Counted from the first letter of the stretch, positions 1-9,598 are shown. The stretch: DNA of 64,000 nucleotides from CAZFHA01 sp964518595 (GCA_964518595.1 CAZFHA010000010.1:49198-113197), one strand, 5' to 3'. Notes: generated by a model not told the origin, from the letters alone. Numbers and translations are program-made.

Positions 1-1662
1 GCCGGTGGTGCCGGAACTGCAGCCCGCCTACGCCGCAATAATGAGCAGGCTGAAATTATTATTCTCGAAAAGGGAAACTTTATCTCCTACGCTAACTGCG
101 GTTTACCATACTATATTGGCGGTGTAATTCAAGAGGAAGCTGATCTTCTGCTACAGACTAAAGAGAGCTTTTACAATCGCTTTCAGGTAGAGGTAAGGCT
201 TAATAATGAAGTTTTGTCCGTTGACCCTAAGAATAAATCTGTTACCGTCCGGAACCACGAAACCCAAATGACTTATGAGGAGACCTATGACAAACTGGTA
301 CTCTCTCCAGGGGCTTCACCGATTCGCCCCCCTCTTACTGGCGCCGGCTTACCTCATGTCTTTACCCTACGTACCGTGCCGGACACTTTAAAGATTCGGA
401 GATTTATTGAAGAAAACCGGCCTAAAAATGCTGTGATTATTGGCGGAGGTTTTATCGGCATCGAGATGGCGGAGAATCTACATCTTCAACAGCTCCAGGT
501 ATCGGTTATTGAAGCCGCCGACCATATTATTGGGGCGATTGACAGAGATATGAGTTATGACCTACATAACCACATTCGCTCCAAAGGAGTGAAACTCTTT
601 TTAAACGAGATGGCCAAAGAAATTACTGATAGCAGTGTTATTTTAGCCTCCGGCTGTCAAGTTCCGGCGGACCTGGTTATTTTAAGTATTGGTGTAGTTC
701 CAGAAACAAAGTTTCTGGCCGATAGTGGTATTGAACTGGGAACTCGGGGCGAAATTATCGTCAATGATAAAATGCAGACTTCGCAGCCGGATATTTATGC
801 TCTAGGAGATGCTATCGGTGTAAAGACTTTTACCGGTAATGAATCGGCGGTCATTCCTTTAGCCTCTCCGGCTAATAAGCAAGCCCGGTTAGTAGCCGAT
901 ATTATTTGCGGCATTGATAGGAGCTATAATGGAACACAAGGAACAGCTATTGCAAAGGTTTTTGATATGACTGTAGCTGTCACAGGAGAATCAGAAAAGT
1001 CGCTTACCCGCTTAGCTATTCCCTACTTGAAGGCCTACACCTTTTCTAACTCTCATGCAACGTATTATCCCGGCGCAACACCCATGTTTATCAAGCTACT
1101 TTTTGCACCGGAAACCGGTCTCATCCTAGGAGCTCAGATTACGGGGTTCGATATGGTGGACAAGCGTATTGACGTTATTGCTATGGCTATTCGAGGGCAT
1201 CTAACTATCTATGACCTACAAGAAGTAGAACTCTCCTATGCACCGCCTTTTTCCTCGGCTAAAGATCCGGTAAATATGGTAGCCTATGTTGCGGATAACA
1301 TCCTTCACCAAGAGACTACCCCCTACTACTTGGAAGATCTGCCAACGCTACCGACGGATGCCTTTCTACTGGATAGCCGCACAGCTGGTGAGTATAACCG
1401 CGGCACTATTCCTGGATTTAGTAACATCCCTGTTGATAGCTTAAGAGATAGGCTTGATGAAATTCCCAAGGATAAAGAGGTTTATATTACTTGCCAGATT
1501 GGCTTACGCGGCTATATTGCCGAGAGAATTCTAAGAAACAATGGTTTTAGAACCCATAATCTTTTAGGCGGTTATCGTCATTTTCATGCTATGGAGTTGG
1601 ATTTAGCCGATAGCCAGCAACTCTACAAAGATTATGCACCTTGTGGGCTTGAAAAAGCTTGA
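1..1662 (+). CDS. CoA-disulfide reductase / NADH oxidase-type flavoprotein with C-terminal rhodanese domain (5' end cut)
   Basis: The reading frame is open from base 1, so the start lies outside the window; probably fewer than 15 residues are missing because the visible sequence begins inside the FAD-binding GGxAGG loop (AGGAGTAARL). The 553 visible residues hold a two-dinucleotide-binding flavoprotein disulfide reductase. The redox cysteine sits in SYANCGLPYY (visible residue 33), which fits CoA-disulfide reductase, and a second Rossmann motif follows (VIIGGGFIGIEMAE). The last ~100 residues are a rhodanese/sulfurtransferase domain with active loop CQIGLRG. Known enzymes of this fused type reduce CoA disulfides or persulfides with NAD(P)H, in the cytoplasm. 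Thioredoxin lies 69 bases downstream on the same strand, suggesting a thiol-homeostasis or sulfane-sulfur unit. The fold and the fusion are clear; the exact substrate (CoA disulfide, persulfide or O2) cannot be read. Confidence 0.9.
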   Translation, partial: AGGAGTAARLRRNNEQAEIIILEKGNFISYANCGLPYYIGGVIQEEADLLLQTKESFYNRFQVEVRLNNEVLSVDPKNKSVTVRNHETQMTYEETYDKLVLSPGASPIRPPLTGAGLPHVFTLRTVPDTLKIRRFIEENRPKNAVIIGGGFIGIEMAENLHLQQLQVSVIEAADHIIGAIDRDMSYDLHNHIRSKGVKLFLNEMAKEITDSSVILASGCQVPADLVILSIGVVPETKFLADSGIELGTRGEIIVNDKMQTSQPDIYALGDAIGVKTFTGNESAVIPLASPANKQARLVADIICGIDRSYNGTQGTAIAKVFDMTVAVTGESEKSLTRLAIPYLKAYTFSNSHATYYPGATPMFIKLLFAPETGLILGAQITGFDMVDKRIDVIAMAIRGHLTIYDLQEVELSYAPPFSSAKDPVNMVAYVADNILHQETTPYYLEDLPTLPTDAFLLDSRTAGEYNRGTIPGFSNIPVDSLRDRLDEIPKDKEVYITCQIGLRGYIAERILRNNGFRTHNLLGGYRHFHAMELDLADSQQLYKDYAPCGLEKA

Positions 1663-1731
1663 TAAAATAGAGTATCTTTAATATAGGATATTGATATTGA
1701 CCCCAATAATATATGAACAGGAGATTTTAGT

Positions 1732-2043
1732 ATGACTAAAGTATTAAACAGCCAAAATTTTGACACAGAGATTGCCAGCGGTGTTACCCTTGTAGATTTT
1801 TATGCCGATTGGTGCATGCCTTGTAAAATGCTTGCTCCAACGATCTCAGCTTTATCTGACGAGTATGCCGGTAAGGTTAACGTAGCCAAGATTAACATTG
1901 ATGACGCTCAGGATATTGCCGCACGTTACAGTGTTATGAGTATCCCCACCGTAATTCTATTTAAAGACGGTCAACCTGTAGACAAGAAAGTGGGTTCTTC
2001 CCCCAAGAATGTTTATGTTGACATGATTAATAGTGCTCTTTAA
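1732..2043 (+). CDS. trxA: thioredoxin
   Basis: A 103-residue protein of normal thioredoxin length. The active site is WCMPCK (Cys28 and Cys31) after VDFYADW, and the cis-proline motif is SIPTVILFKDG. The usual WCGPC has Met in place of Gly, a variant that can change the redox potential. The start is set by AGGAG eight bases upstream. It would reduce protein disulfides in the cytoplasm using a thioredoxin reductase not seen here. It follows the CoA-disulfide reductase fusion with no terminator between them, so co-transcription is likely, and a strong hairpin comes right after. Confidence 0.95.
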   Translation: MTKVLNSQNFDTEIASGVTLVDFYADWCMPCKMLAPTISALSDEYAGKVNVAKINIDDAQDIAARYSVMSIPTVILFKDGQPVDKKVGSSPKNVYVDMINSAL

Positions 2044-2070
2044 GATCACGGTAGGTTTAAATTTACAAAA

Positions 2071-2127
2071 AGAGGCTGTTTTCAAGTACTTTACGGTTTT
2101 CCGCATAGTACTTTGGAAACAGCCTCT
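2071..2127. terminator. bidirectional terminator between trxA and the sugar permease operon
   Basis: An inverted repeat of about 19 bases (AGAGGCTGTTT... pairing with ...AAACAGCCTCT) lies between two convergent genes. A short A-run precedes it on the plus strand, giving a T-run on the minus strand. It should end trxA and may also serve the permease operon. Confidence 0.75.
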
Positions 2128-2182
2128 GCTTATTCAAATACATAGGTTCTACTTATAGTAAAGCATGAATATCTTACCTTAA

Positions 2183-3013
2183 TTAGCCTTTAACGGCTCC
2201 AGCAATCAAACTCTGCTGTACTTGGCTACTAAGAAAGATATAGATCAGTATTGTTGGCAAAGTAGCAATTACCATGCCTGCGCCAATTAAGCCCCAATCC
2301 GTGGAGTACTGTCCGGCAAAGGACATAATTCCAACGGGGAGAGTTCGGAAATCCACACTATCTACGAGGGTATTAGCAAACATTAATTCGTTCCAAGTTC
2401 CAAGAAAGGCAAAGATTGAAATTGTAGCCAGTGCAGGCCTAATTATAGGTAAAATGACACGAGCAAAGCATTGTACAACCCCAGAACCATCAATAAAGGC
2501 AGCTTCTTCAATTTCTCGCGGTATACTTTTATAAAAACCGAAGAGAATCAAAATGCTCATAGGCAGCGCAAAGGCTATATAGGGAATCAAGAGCCCAATA
2601 TAACCACCCTTTAGACCGGCTTTGTCCAAAAGTTGAAACAGTGGTAGTAATACAGCTTGAGCAGGTATCATAATCCCCACCGAAAATATAGCAAAGACAA
2701 AGGCCTTCTTCCGCCACTTCATTCTGGCTATGGCGTAGGCTGCCATAGCAGCTAAGAGGCCGGATAGTAGCACGGTAAGAACGGAGTATATTACTGAATT
2801 CATAAAATAGCGAAAAATTCCTCCATCGGTTAAGGCTGTAATATAGTTTTCCCATCGCCAACTTTGAGGCAGCCCAATAACATTTTCTCCAAATATTTCA
2901 GCATTACTTTTCAGTGAAAAGGTTAGTAGCCAGTATAAGGGAAAAAGCTGCGTTATGGCAATTATTGATAATATAAAAAATTGAAAATAGACTTTCAGTG
3001 AATGTTTTCTCAT
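2183..3013 (-). CDS. sugar ABC transporter permease (MalG/AraQ type)
   Basis: A 276-residue integral membrane protein with about six hydrophobic segments. The BPD_transp_1 coupling motif is the EEAAFIDGSGVVQCFARVILP region (residues ~168-190), matching the EAA loop that docks the ATPase. The C-terminus SLIAGAVKG is typical of MalG-type carbohydrate permeases. It is the last gene of the operon, 12 bases after the partner permease. No ATPase is encoded nearby; CUT1 importers in Bacillota commonly use one shared MsmK-type ATPase. The substrate is probably an oligosaccharide, not readable from sequence. Confidence 0.92.
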   Translation of the reverse strand: MRKHSLKVYFQFFILSIIAITQLFPLYWLLTFSLKSNAEIFGENVIGLPQSWRWENYITALTDGGIFRYFMNSVIYSVLTVLLSGLLAAMAAYAIARMKWRKKAFVFAIFSVGIMIPAQAVLLPLFQLLDKAGLKGGYIGLLIPYIAFALPMSILILFGFYKSIPREIEEAAFIDGSGVVQCFARVILPIIRPALATISIFAFLGTWNELMFANTLVDSVDFRTLPVGIMSFAGQYSTDWGLIGAGMVIATLPTILIYIFLSSQVQQSLIAGAVKG

Positions 3014-3025
3014 ACTACCTCCTCC

Positions 3026-3919
3026 TTAGATTGCCGAAGCATTCTCTTCTGCATTTCTAAAAAGCCGACTAATAATTAAACTGAGCAGTAAACACTCAAT
3101 TACAATGAAAAAGGCCTGAGCACTGCCATAACCGTATAGACTACGTCGGAATAGATTGTTATACATTAAGGTTGCTGGTACCTCGCTGGCATGATTGGGG
3201 CCACCTCCGGTCATTACATAGACTAAGTCAAAGGCGCGCAGAGATCCCGTTAAGGAAAAAATCAGACAGATTTTAATAACTGGAGCCAGTAAAGGCATTG
3301 TGATTTTTGAAAGAACTTGCATTTTAGTAGCACCATCAATTTGCGCTGCCTCATAATAGTCTGGTGGTAAGGATTTGATTCCAGCATAAAATATCAGCAT
3401 ATGATAGCCAATATACTGCCAAACTGCTGGGACTACGGTGGTTAGAAATGCTGTTGAGGGATTTGACAACCAGGAGTAGTCAAAGTCAGAAAAACCTAAA
3501 GCGCGGATAAAAATATTTAGAAGGCCGTATTCGCTATTGAATATTTTCAGCCATAGTTGGCCAATAACCATACTGGAGATAACTACCGGAATAAAGTAGA
3601 CTGTTCGAAAAAATTTTTCTCCCTTGGCGCCTTTGGCTAGAACATAGGCCAAGAGAAAAGACAAGGGTAACTGAATAAAAACGGATGCCCCTGCTAGTAT
3701 AAAGGAATTTAGTAGTGCCCGGGGAAAATAGCGATCGGTGGTAAACATTTTTATAAAATTTTGCAAACCGATAAAATCCATTGTTCCAATGCCATCATAT
3801 GTAAACAGGCTATAGAAGCCGGACACAACAAGTGGGATAATTACAAAAACAATAAATAAAACTAGCGCTGGAAGCAAGAATAAGGAAATATAACGTTTTT
3901 TCCCTAACATTCTATCCAT
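3026..3919 (-). CDS. sugar ABC transporter permease (MalF/UgpA type)
   Basis: A 297-residue membrane protein with a first segment (LFLLPALVLFIVFVIIPLVV) and five more. The EAA motif is YYEAAQIDGATKMQVLSKITMP, and the C-terminal part has the LVYVMTGGGP signature of MalF-type CUT1 permeases. AAGGAG stands seven bases before the ATG. It sits between the binding lipoprotein (130-base gap) and the MalG-type partner and should form the membrane heterodimer with the latter. Confidence 0.92.
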   Translation of the reverse strand: MDRMLGKKRYISLFLLPALVLFIVFVIIPLVVSGFYSLFTYDGIGTMDFIGLQNFIKMFTTDRYFPRALLNSFILAGASVFIQLPLSFLLAYVLAKGAKGEKFFRTVYFIPVVISSMVIGQLWLKIFNSEYGLLNIFIRALGFSDFDYSWLSNPSTAFLTTVVPAVWQYIGYHMLIFYAGIKSLPPDYYEAAQIDGATKMQVLSKITMPLLAPVIKICLIFSLTGSLRAFDLVYVMTGGGPNHASEVPATLMYNNLFRRSLYGYGSAQAFFIVIECLLLSLIISRLFRNAEENASAI

Positions 3920-4048
3920 GTATTTACTCCTTCTTTTGCATACATACCAATATCTAAATCACAAGAAGGCAGAAGGATAGAAAGGGACTAGCGCGCCCTA
4001 GCGGGACAACGTTACTCCCCTTCCTTCCATCAGCCAAGATTAATCGGT

Positions 4049-5389
4049 TTATTGGTTAATAGCCATCTGATGTTCTTCAACAAAGACCTTAACATCTGCA
4101 CCGGGGGCGAATAGGGTTTGTACTTGTTCGTTATGAATCGTGGCCGGATTGGAATCTAGGGAAGTATCCCAAGCCAACACACCGTCTTGGCTATTATCCA
4201 GTAGATTCTTGATTTGTATAAACAGAGGATTAAGCTTACTGTCGTCTAAGGTTGTTTTCCAGCCACAGAAACCGGTACCGGTTTCATAAGCGGCCTTGCC
4301 CATTGCTTCGTTGATATAGATTGCAAACTTTGCTGCTTCATCAGCATATTTCGTATTTTTATTTACCCAAAAAGATTCTACAAATCCGCCACAATAGTCT
4401 GTCTCTTTTCCTTTTCCGTCTGAGATCATGGGTATTTTAGCGGCTACAACTTCTTCAGGTTTGATGGTAACGGTCGCATCGGTATAGACTTGATTAGCGA
4501 ACCAGCTTCCCATAATCCGCATGGCAGCTTTGCCTGTAATGAAAGCTGAGTTGGCATCGTCATTGCCATTTTCTAAAGGATTTTTGCCAAAAGCTCCCAA
4601 GTCGTAAAGTTCAACAACTTTGGCTGCGGCTGCCTCATAGCCTTGATCTTCAAAAGGGATTTCTCCTGATAACATTTTGTTGATCTGTTCAGCGCCAACT
4701 TCCCGAAGAGCTAAGGCCTGATATATAAAAGCCGCATTCCAACCATCTTTTGCTCCAGCAGCCAAAGGGGTCACACCCTCTAGGGCTTCCAGTTTTGTTA
4801 CAGCCTCTTTAAGTTCGTCGTAGGTGGTAGGAATTTTAGCTCCGGCTTGGTCAAAGAGTGCCTTATTGCAGAATAGGGTCATATACCAAGAGAAGGAAGG
4901 TAATGAATATGTTTTTCCATCATATTCAAAAGCACTGGTAGAACCGGGCAGTAATTTGGCCTTCACTTCCTCGGTTATATAACTGTCTAAAGGCAAAAGT
5001 TTATCGGCATTAACTAGTTTACGGGCAGTGCCTGCACCCCAGTAATAAAAAACATCAATACCACTGGCAGTTCCGGCGAACTCAGCTGATATTTTGGTTT
5101 TATATGCTTCGGTATCTAGTGTTTGGGTGTTAATAGTTACCTGGGGATTATCCGCCATGTAGGTAGCTACCGCTTCATCATAGAGCTTTTTTAATTCATT
5201 TGTTTCATTTGACCACTGATGCCAAACATTCAGGGTTATTTTTTCCCCTGAATCGGTAGCCTGGTTAGATGAACCGGTTGAAAGGGGAGCCGTTGTGGAA
5301 GTCGTCGAACTATTGCCAGAACAGGCAACTAATCCGAAAAGCAAAGTCACGGTTAAGATAGTGGCAGCAATCTTTTTGATCCTGAACAT
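4049..5389 (-). CDS. extracellular sugar-binding lipoprotein of an ABC importer
   Basis: A 446-residue protein. The chosen ATG has GGAGG in front of it and begins a lipoprotein signal (MFRIKKIAATILTV..LFGLVAC, lipobox LVAC, Cys23); the longer reading frame upstream lacks a ribosome site. After a Ser/Thr/Asn-rich tether comes a family 1 extracellular solute-binding fold (LNVWHQWSNETN near the start). It would be anchored to the outer face of the membrane and hand a sugar to the two downstream permeases. The 134-base gap to the regulator gene holds its own likely promoter, and the adjacent YesM/YesN pair probably controls it. Confidence 0.93.
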   Translation of the reverse strand: MFRIKKIAATILTVTLLFGLVACSGNSSTTSTTAPLSTGSSNQATDSGEKITLNVWHQWSNETNELKKLYDEAVATYMADNPQVTINTQTLDTEAYKTKISAEFAGTASGIDVFYYWGAGTARKLVNADKLLPLDSYITEEVKAKLLPGSTSAFEYDGKTYSLPSFSWYMTLFCNKALFDQAGAKIPTTYDELKEAVTKLEALEGVTPLAAGAKDGWNAAFIYQALALREVGAEQINKMLSGEIPFEDQGYEAAAAKVVELYDLGAFGKNPLENGNDDANSAFITGKAAMRIMGSWFANQVYTDATVTIKPEEVVAAKIPMISDGKGKETDYCGGFVESFWVNKNTKYADEAAKFAIYINEAMGKAAYETGTGFCGWKTTLDDSKLNPLFIQIKNLLDNSQDGVLAWDTSLDSNPATIHNEQVQTLFAPGADVKVFVEEHQMAINQ

Positions 5390-5463
5390 TCTTTTTTCCT
5401 CCAATAAATCAACAATTATAAGCTTAATCTCGTAATAACCCGTTGGCGCCACGGTTTGTTTTG

Positions 5464-5492
5464 AGTATAGTGCACAAAAACATTCAGCTCAA
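5464..5492 (-). promoter_or_regulatory. likely sigma-A promoter of the binding protein/permease genes
   Basis: On the minus strand TTGAGC, a 17-base spacer and TATACT stand about 75 bases before the start of the binding lipoprotein. Spacing is ideal and the -10 is 5 of 6. The neighbouring AraC-type regulator would be expected to act here. Confidence 0.5.
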
Positions 5493-5523
5493 TTAACAAA
5501 TTTGCTATAAACCGTAACTATTT

Positions 5524-7116
5524 TTACTCTTCCAACTTTTGATGACCGCTCTTTTTATACTCGTTAACAGTAATACCCATTTGCTTTTTAAAGCAGATGC
5601 TAAAATAGTGCGGATCTCGAATTCCAACCATTTGGGCAATCTCATACACCTTTAAGTCCGTGGTATTCAGTAGCTCAATACTGCGCTCAATTCTTTTTCT
5701 GGTAATATAACTGATTAAGGGCTCACCCATCTGCTGCTTGAATACTCGGCTCAAGTAGCTTTCGTTTACAAAAAGTTGCGCTGCAATAGTCTTAAGTGTT
5801 AACTCAGGTTGATAGAGATGTTCGGAAACATACTGTAAGCTGTGTTCAATGAGTTTATTAGGTTTTTGGCAACGAAAGCTATCATTGGTTTTCATTATGC
5901 TACGTAGCGTTTCTTGGACATAGACGTTAAGCTCTTGGCATGAAGTTAAACTATTTATAGCGCTATAGATTTGACTCTTCCCTAACACGGTCTTCAGACT
6001 AAGCCTATGGGGTTGAAGAGTTTCTCCGGCTTGGACTAATAAATCAATGGCCAATAGTTTTAGATAGCCGAAATCTACATCTAGCTCCTTTTGGATAGTA
6101 TTTAGATAGTCATCTGACATTTTATTCGCTTGGTCATAAAGACAGTTGCGCACCGCAAAGCGAAAGCCAGGCCAATCCATCTGTCTTTGATGCACATAAA
6201 GCTTTTCTATATATGGGTATTCTTCATAGGTATAGAACTGTCCTGAGCCTAAGATTGAGCCAGCTTCTAAGGCTTCTTTGGCTTGCCTATATGCGAGAGA
6301 GATGCCTTTAAACTCTTGATGCCATAGACTGACACCGACCGCTATTCCAAAGGGAAATTCGTGGCAGAGCTTTTCCCAAAGAGCAAGGGCATCAGCTTTA
6401 GCCTGAAGGTAATCCGATTGACAGTAGTAGAGGATTACATCATTCAGAAAGTGAATAAATGCAATAGTATCGGCTTGTTTATGCTCTTGTATGTAAGAAT
6501 AAATTGCTTTGCTTTGATTATAATTATCTTCTCTCCTTTCGCCCTCGCCCCCAACCCGCAAACAGAGGCAAACACAGCCATGTAAAATCGGCAAATAGCC
6601 ATAGAGTTGAAGACGGCGGTGTGCTTCCGGTTCATCAATTTGTTGCTCTACCAAGCGATGCCAGAAACTATCTATAACAATATCCTCATCTGGGGTTACA
6701 AGGCTTTGCTGCAGCGGTATGACTTGCCTTTGCTGCTCTTCAGCCCATCGCTTATCGCGAATTCTGGTAACTACCTTGCCAATTTCTACCACATCTACCG
6801 GCTTTAACAAAAAATCTTCTACTCCCAGTTGGAGTGCCCGACGAGCATAATCAAAATCCCGGTAACTGGTAACGATAACGATGCTGGTATCGGCAGCTAT
6901 GGCACGAATCTGCGCACTCAGTTCCAATCCGTCTTCTCCCGGCATGTTAATATCCGTTAAGACAATTTCGGGTTTGTAGCGCTCCACATACTCCCGTGCC
7001 TCAGATGCGGAAGCAGCTTCACCAATAACTTCAAAATCATGGCTCTCCCAGTCAAAGCCTTTACGTATCAAGACCCTTTCCAAGGGCTCATCATCAACAA
7101 TGAGTACGCGAATCAT
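5524..7116 (-). CDS. two-component response regulator, YesN-like with AraC-type DNA-binding domain
   Basis: A 530-residue protein. The receiver domain (residues 1-~120) has the acidic pair DDE at 8-10, phospho-acceptor Asp55 in VLTDINMPG and Lys105 in LLKPVD. A long middle region of ~300 residues follows, and the last ~100 residues are two AraC helix-turn-helix motifs (LKTIAAQLFVNESYLSRVFK and YEIAQMVGIRDPHYFSICFKK). This is the standard YesN layout. Its first 23 bases overlap the end of the kinase gene, so the two are translationally linked. It most likely activates the adjacent sugar importer genes when a carbohydrate signal is sensed. Confidence 0.93.
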   Translation of the reverse strand: MIRVLIVDDEPLERVLIRKGFDWESHDFEVIGEAASASEAREYVERYKPEIVLTDINMPGEDGLELSAQIRAIAADTSIVIVTSYRDFDYARRALQLGVEDFLLKPVDVVEIGKVVTRIRDKRWAEEQQRQVIPLQQSLVTPDEDIVIDSFWHRLVEQQIDEPEAHRRLQLYGYLPILHGCVCLCLRVGGEGERREDNYNQSKAIYSYIQEHKQADTIAFIHFLNDVILYYCQSDYLQAKADALALWEKLCHEFPFGIAVGVSLWHQEFKGISLAYRQAKEALEAGSILGSGQFYTYEEYPYIEKLYVHQRQMDWPGFRFAVRNCLYDQANKMSDDYLNTIQKELDVDFGYLKLLAIDLLVQAGETLQPHRLSLKTVLGKSQIYSAINSLTSCQELNVYVQETLRSIMKTNDSFRCQKPNKLIEHSLQYVSEHLYQPELTLKTIAAQLFVNESYLSRVFKQQMGEPLISYITRKRIERSIELLNTTDLKVYEIAQMVGIRDPHYFSICFKKQMGITVNEYKKSGHQKLEE

Positions 7117-8887
7117 ATGTTGCTAACTCCTCTTCTGCTAGGATTTTTACTCGAATCGTTACTTCAGTACCACTACCTATTTCACTGGTTATGGTTACAG
7201 GGCTTACCATATGATAGTACAAAGATATCCTCTGAATCAGGGAATATAGACCAAAGCCGGATTTGCCCGTTTGAATTTTTCCCGTCAAAACTTGCCCCAG
7301 CCGCTCCTCCGAAATTCCTACTCCATCATCGGTAATAATAAAGATAATCTCATCCTCATCCCGGTATACCTTGATCTGAATGCTACCAGAGCCATGCTTG
7401 GGTTTAATGCCGTGATGCACAGCGTTCTCTACCACCGGCTGCAAAATCAATTTGAGGATTTTTGCTTTCCACAGCTCTTCTTCAACCTCATAGGTTACGG
7501 TAATCTTGTTTTCGTAGCGAAAATTCAAGATGGTAATATAGCTGTCTATACAAGCAATCTCGTCAGAAATTGCTACCATGTCCATTCCACTATTAAGACT
7601 GTTCTTATAAAAACTCCCCAGAGCCTGAGTCATGTGAAAACAGCTTTGATGATCTTCTAGCAAAGCCAGCGCTGATATGGCGTCCAAAGTGTTATAAAGA
7701 AAATGCGGTTGAATCTGTGCTTGGATAATCTCTAACTCGTTGCGGGCAATGATTTGCTCTTCAGCCTTTACCTGAGCAATTAGCTTTTGGATAGCCAAAA
7801 TCATTTGATTAAAAACCCGTTTTAGGCTACTGATTTCATCGGCAGCTTGAGGGTCTACAGGCATTTCTATAAAATGACCATCTTCGGCTAAAGCCATTTG
7901 TTTTCGAACTTTACTTAAGGGCTTAAATATAAACCGCGATAATACTAAGGCACAAATAAAAACAAAAACCATGTTCAGTAGGATAATAAATATTATAGTA
8001 CTTAAATATGCCTGACTAAAAATCCCTGTCTGGTTCATATCAAACACCCCGATTATCTGCCAGTCCATAATGCCTAAGTCTTGAAAAACAATGGTTTTGG
8101 CTTGATGGCCAAGATGTAGTGTTTGATAACTATTTCGGTTATTGGGCTGACTTTGCAGTTGTTTTTGCAGCTCTTCTTCATAGCTCTGAGGGCGGATGAC
8201 ATATTCACCCTGTCCATCAACAATAAAAAATTGTGATTGATATTTTTGCCCGGCCTCCTGAAAATAAGCCTGAAGGGTCTCTTCATCAATGGTCAGCAGT
8301 AAGGTTGCTAAATGGGCATAGGTATCAACATCAGCAATTTCTCGAATATAACAAAGATAATTCTTATTGGGTTTGGTAGGAAAGGTTAATATGTCCTCAC
8401 TCTTATGAATAAAAAAGCCGTCGCCTTGGGCTGTCAGCATTTTTTTGTACCAGTCAGTAGCCTCAATCTCTTTGCCCTGGACCTGAATCGGCCCGACCTT
8501 ATAAGAAGAGTATGAATTATAGTAGCGGTCAAAAACAAAGGCACTGGAAATATACTCACCAGAGAGTAACATATTGTCTAGGCTTTTTTTGATTCTTTGC
8601 TGTAGTGTAGGATCAATTTTCTCTGAAGATACTGCTGACAGAGCCGTTTGCATATTTTCATCAAAGTAAATCAGGGTAGAAAATTGCGTTACGTTGTCAA
8701 AAATAAACTGCAGATTTCCCTTCAGCACATCAACGGTTTGTAGTCCGGCCGATCCGGCCTCTCTTTCAATGGTGCGGTCGTTGATAACTACGAGGAATGC
8801 AAAAGTAAAGATAAAGGACACCACTAAAACACTAAAGTAAAGCAGATTAATCTTTGTCCTAATCTGCACCTTCCCCTTGATAGTCAT
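7094..8887 (-). CDS. sensor histidine kinase, YesM-like
   Basis: A 597-residue protein from the chosen ATG, which lies 10 bases after the upstream stop and has AGGA eight bases before it; a longer frame would run into the preceding gene. Layout: transmembrane helix ~14-36, extracellular sensor region of ~250 residues, second helix, HAMP region (LSRFIFKPLSKVRKQM), and the His_kinase domain with QIQPHFLYNTLDAI (phospho-His) and an ATP-binding lid with DDGVGIS and GFGLYSL. YesM-type kinases sense extracytoplasmic carbohydrate signals and pass phosphate to a YesN partner, here the next gene. Confidence 0.93.
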   Translation of the reverse strand: MTIKGKVQIRTKINLLYFSVLVVSFIFTFAFLVVINDRTIEREAGSAGLQTVDVLKGNLQFIFDNVTQFSTLIYFDENMQTALSAVSSEKIDPTLQQRIKKSLDNMLLSGEYISSAFVFDRYYNSYSSYKVGPIQVQGKEIEATDWYKKMLTAQGDGFFIHKSEDILTFPTKPNKNYLCYIREIADVDTYAHLATLLLTIDEETLQAYFQEAGQKYQSQFFIVDGQGEYVIRPQSYEEELQKQLQSQPNNRNSYQTLHLGHQAKTIVFQDLGIMDWQIIGVFDMNQTGIFSQAYLSTIIFIILLNMVFVFICALVLSRFIFKPLSKVRKQMALAEDGHFIEMPVDPQAADEISSLKRVFNQMILAIQKLIAQVKAEEQIIARNELEIIQAQIQPHFLYNTLDAISALALLEDHQSCFHMTQALGSFYKNSLNSGMDMVAISDEIACIDSYITILNFRYENKITVTYEVEEELWKAKILKLILQPVVENAVHHGIKPKHGSGSIQIKVYRDEDEIIFIITDDGVGISEERLGQVLTGKIQTGKSGFGLYSLIQRISLYYHMVSPVTITSEIGSGTEVTIRVKILAEEELATYDSRTHC

Positions 8888-8897
8888 CCATGTATTC

Positions 8898-9344
8898 CTA
8901 CTCCGCGCTAAAAGAGATTTGACTCCTATCATAAGCTTTTTTACCCTCATTCCGCAGGCATGTCTTTTGCTCTTGAGACAGAGCAAAAAGTGGCGAATTG
9001 CCATCATTGGTATCGCGATTCTCCACTATCAGAACCACGGCTTTCTGATCCAGCCAGTGGGTATGCCAGACGCCTCGCTTCACATTGTAAAGTTTTTGCG
9101 GCTCCATGGGAATAGCCAATATTTCTTGAGGCGAGCTTTCTTTCCCGGCGGTAAACAGTACACAGCTCCCGGCTAGTAATACAAAGACCTCATCAGTAGC
9201 CTCGTGTTTTTGCATCGTTTCCAACTGCTCTAATTGCAGTTCTTGGCAAGCAGTAAGTCCGGCTACGCGCCAACTTTCAAAGTCAACTAAGGGCTCATAA
9301 CCGGATATTGGAAATTCCGAAATACAGATATCTTCTTTACACAT
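8898..9344 (-). CDS. small cupin-domain protein
   Basis: A 148-residue protein with a single cupin barrel: the first motif is around KHEATDEVFVLLAGSCVLFTAG, the second around YNVKRGVWHTHWLD. Two or three His residues could bind a metal. AGGAGG stands just before the ATG. It is the first gene of the sensor kinase/regulator operon, 10 bases ahead of the kinase. Cupins in such positions can be sugar isomerases, lyases or small-molecule sensors; which applies here cannot be decided. A cytoplasmic location is expected because no signal peptide is present. Confidence 0.75.
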   Translation of the reverse strand: MCKEDICISEFPISGYEPLVDFESWRVAGLTACQELQLEQLETMQKHEATDEVFVLLAGSCVLFTAGKESSPQEILAIPMEPQKLYNVKRGVWHTHWLDQKAVVLIVENRDTNDGNSPLFALSQEQKTCLRNEGKKAYDRSQISFSAE

Positions 9345-9498
9345 TTTCCCCTCCTATATAAGTTATCTCCCCGGCTACAGGAATCAATATCACTGTAACC
9401 CTTCCCTAGAACAATACCCAAACCTTAGAGATCTTAGCTGAACAAAGCACTAACTCTCTCCAGGCACGATCAAGTTAGCTTCTATCCACAACTCTCCC

Positions 9499-9543
9499 AG
9501 CCAGCTTTTCTCTCATTATAGCCAAAGGTCTGGCTGATTCTGA
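9499..9543 (-). promoter_or_regulatory. possible promoter with flanking inverted repeat upstream of the cupin-kinase operon
   Basis: On the minus strand a perfect TATAAT lies at 9515-9520, about 170 bases ahead of the cupin gene. CAGCCAG and CTGGCTG, perfect inverted copies, flank it at 9499-9505 and 9530-9536, so a bound dimer would cover the -10. The -35 is poor, as expected for an activated promoter. I see no gene in the rest of 9345-9598. Confidence 0.4.
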
Positions 9544-9598
9544 TGCAATATTTTGCGAAAAAAAGGGATTATTTTTACTTTTATTCCCTGAAGGCCAA

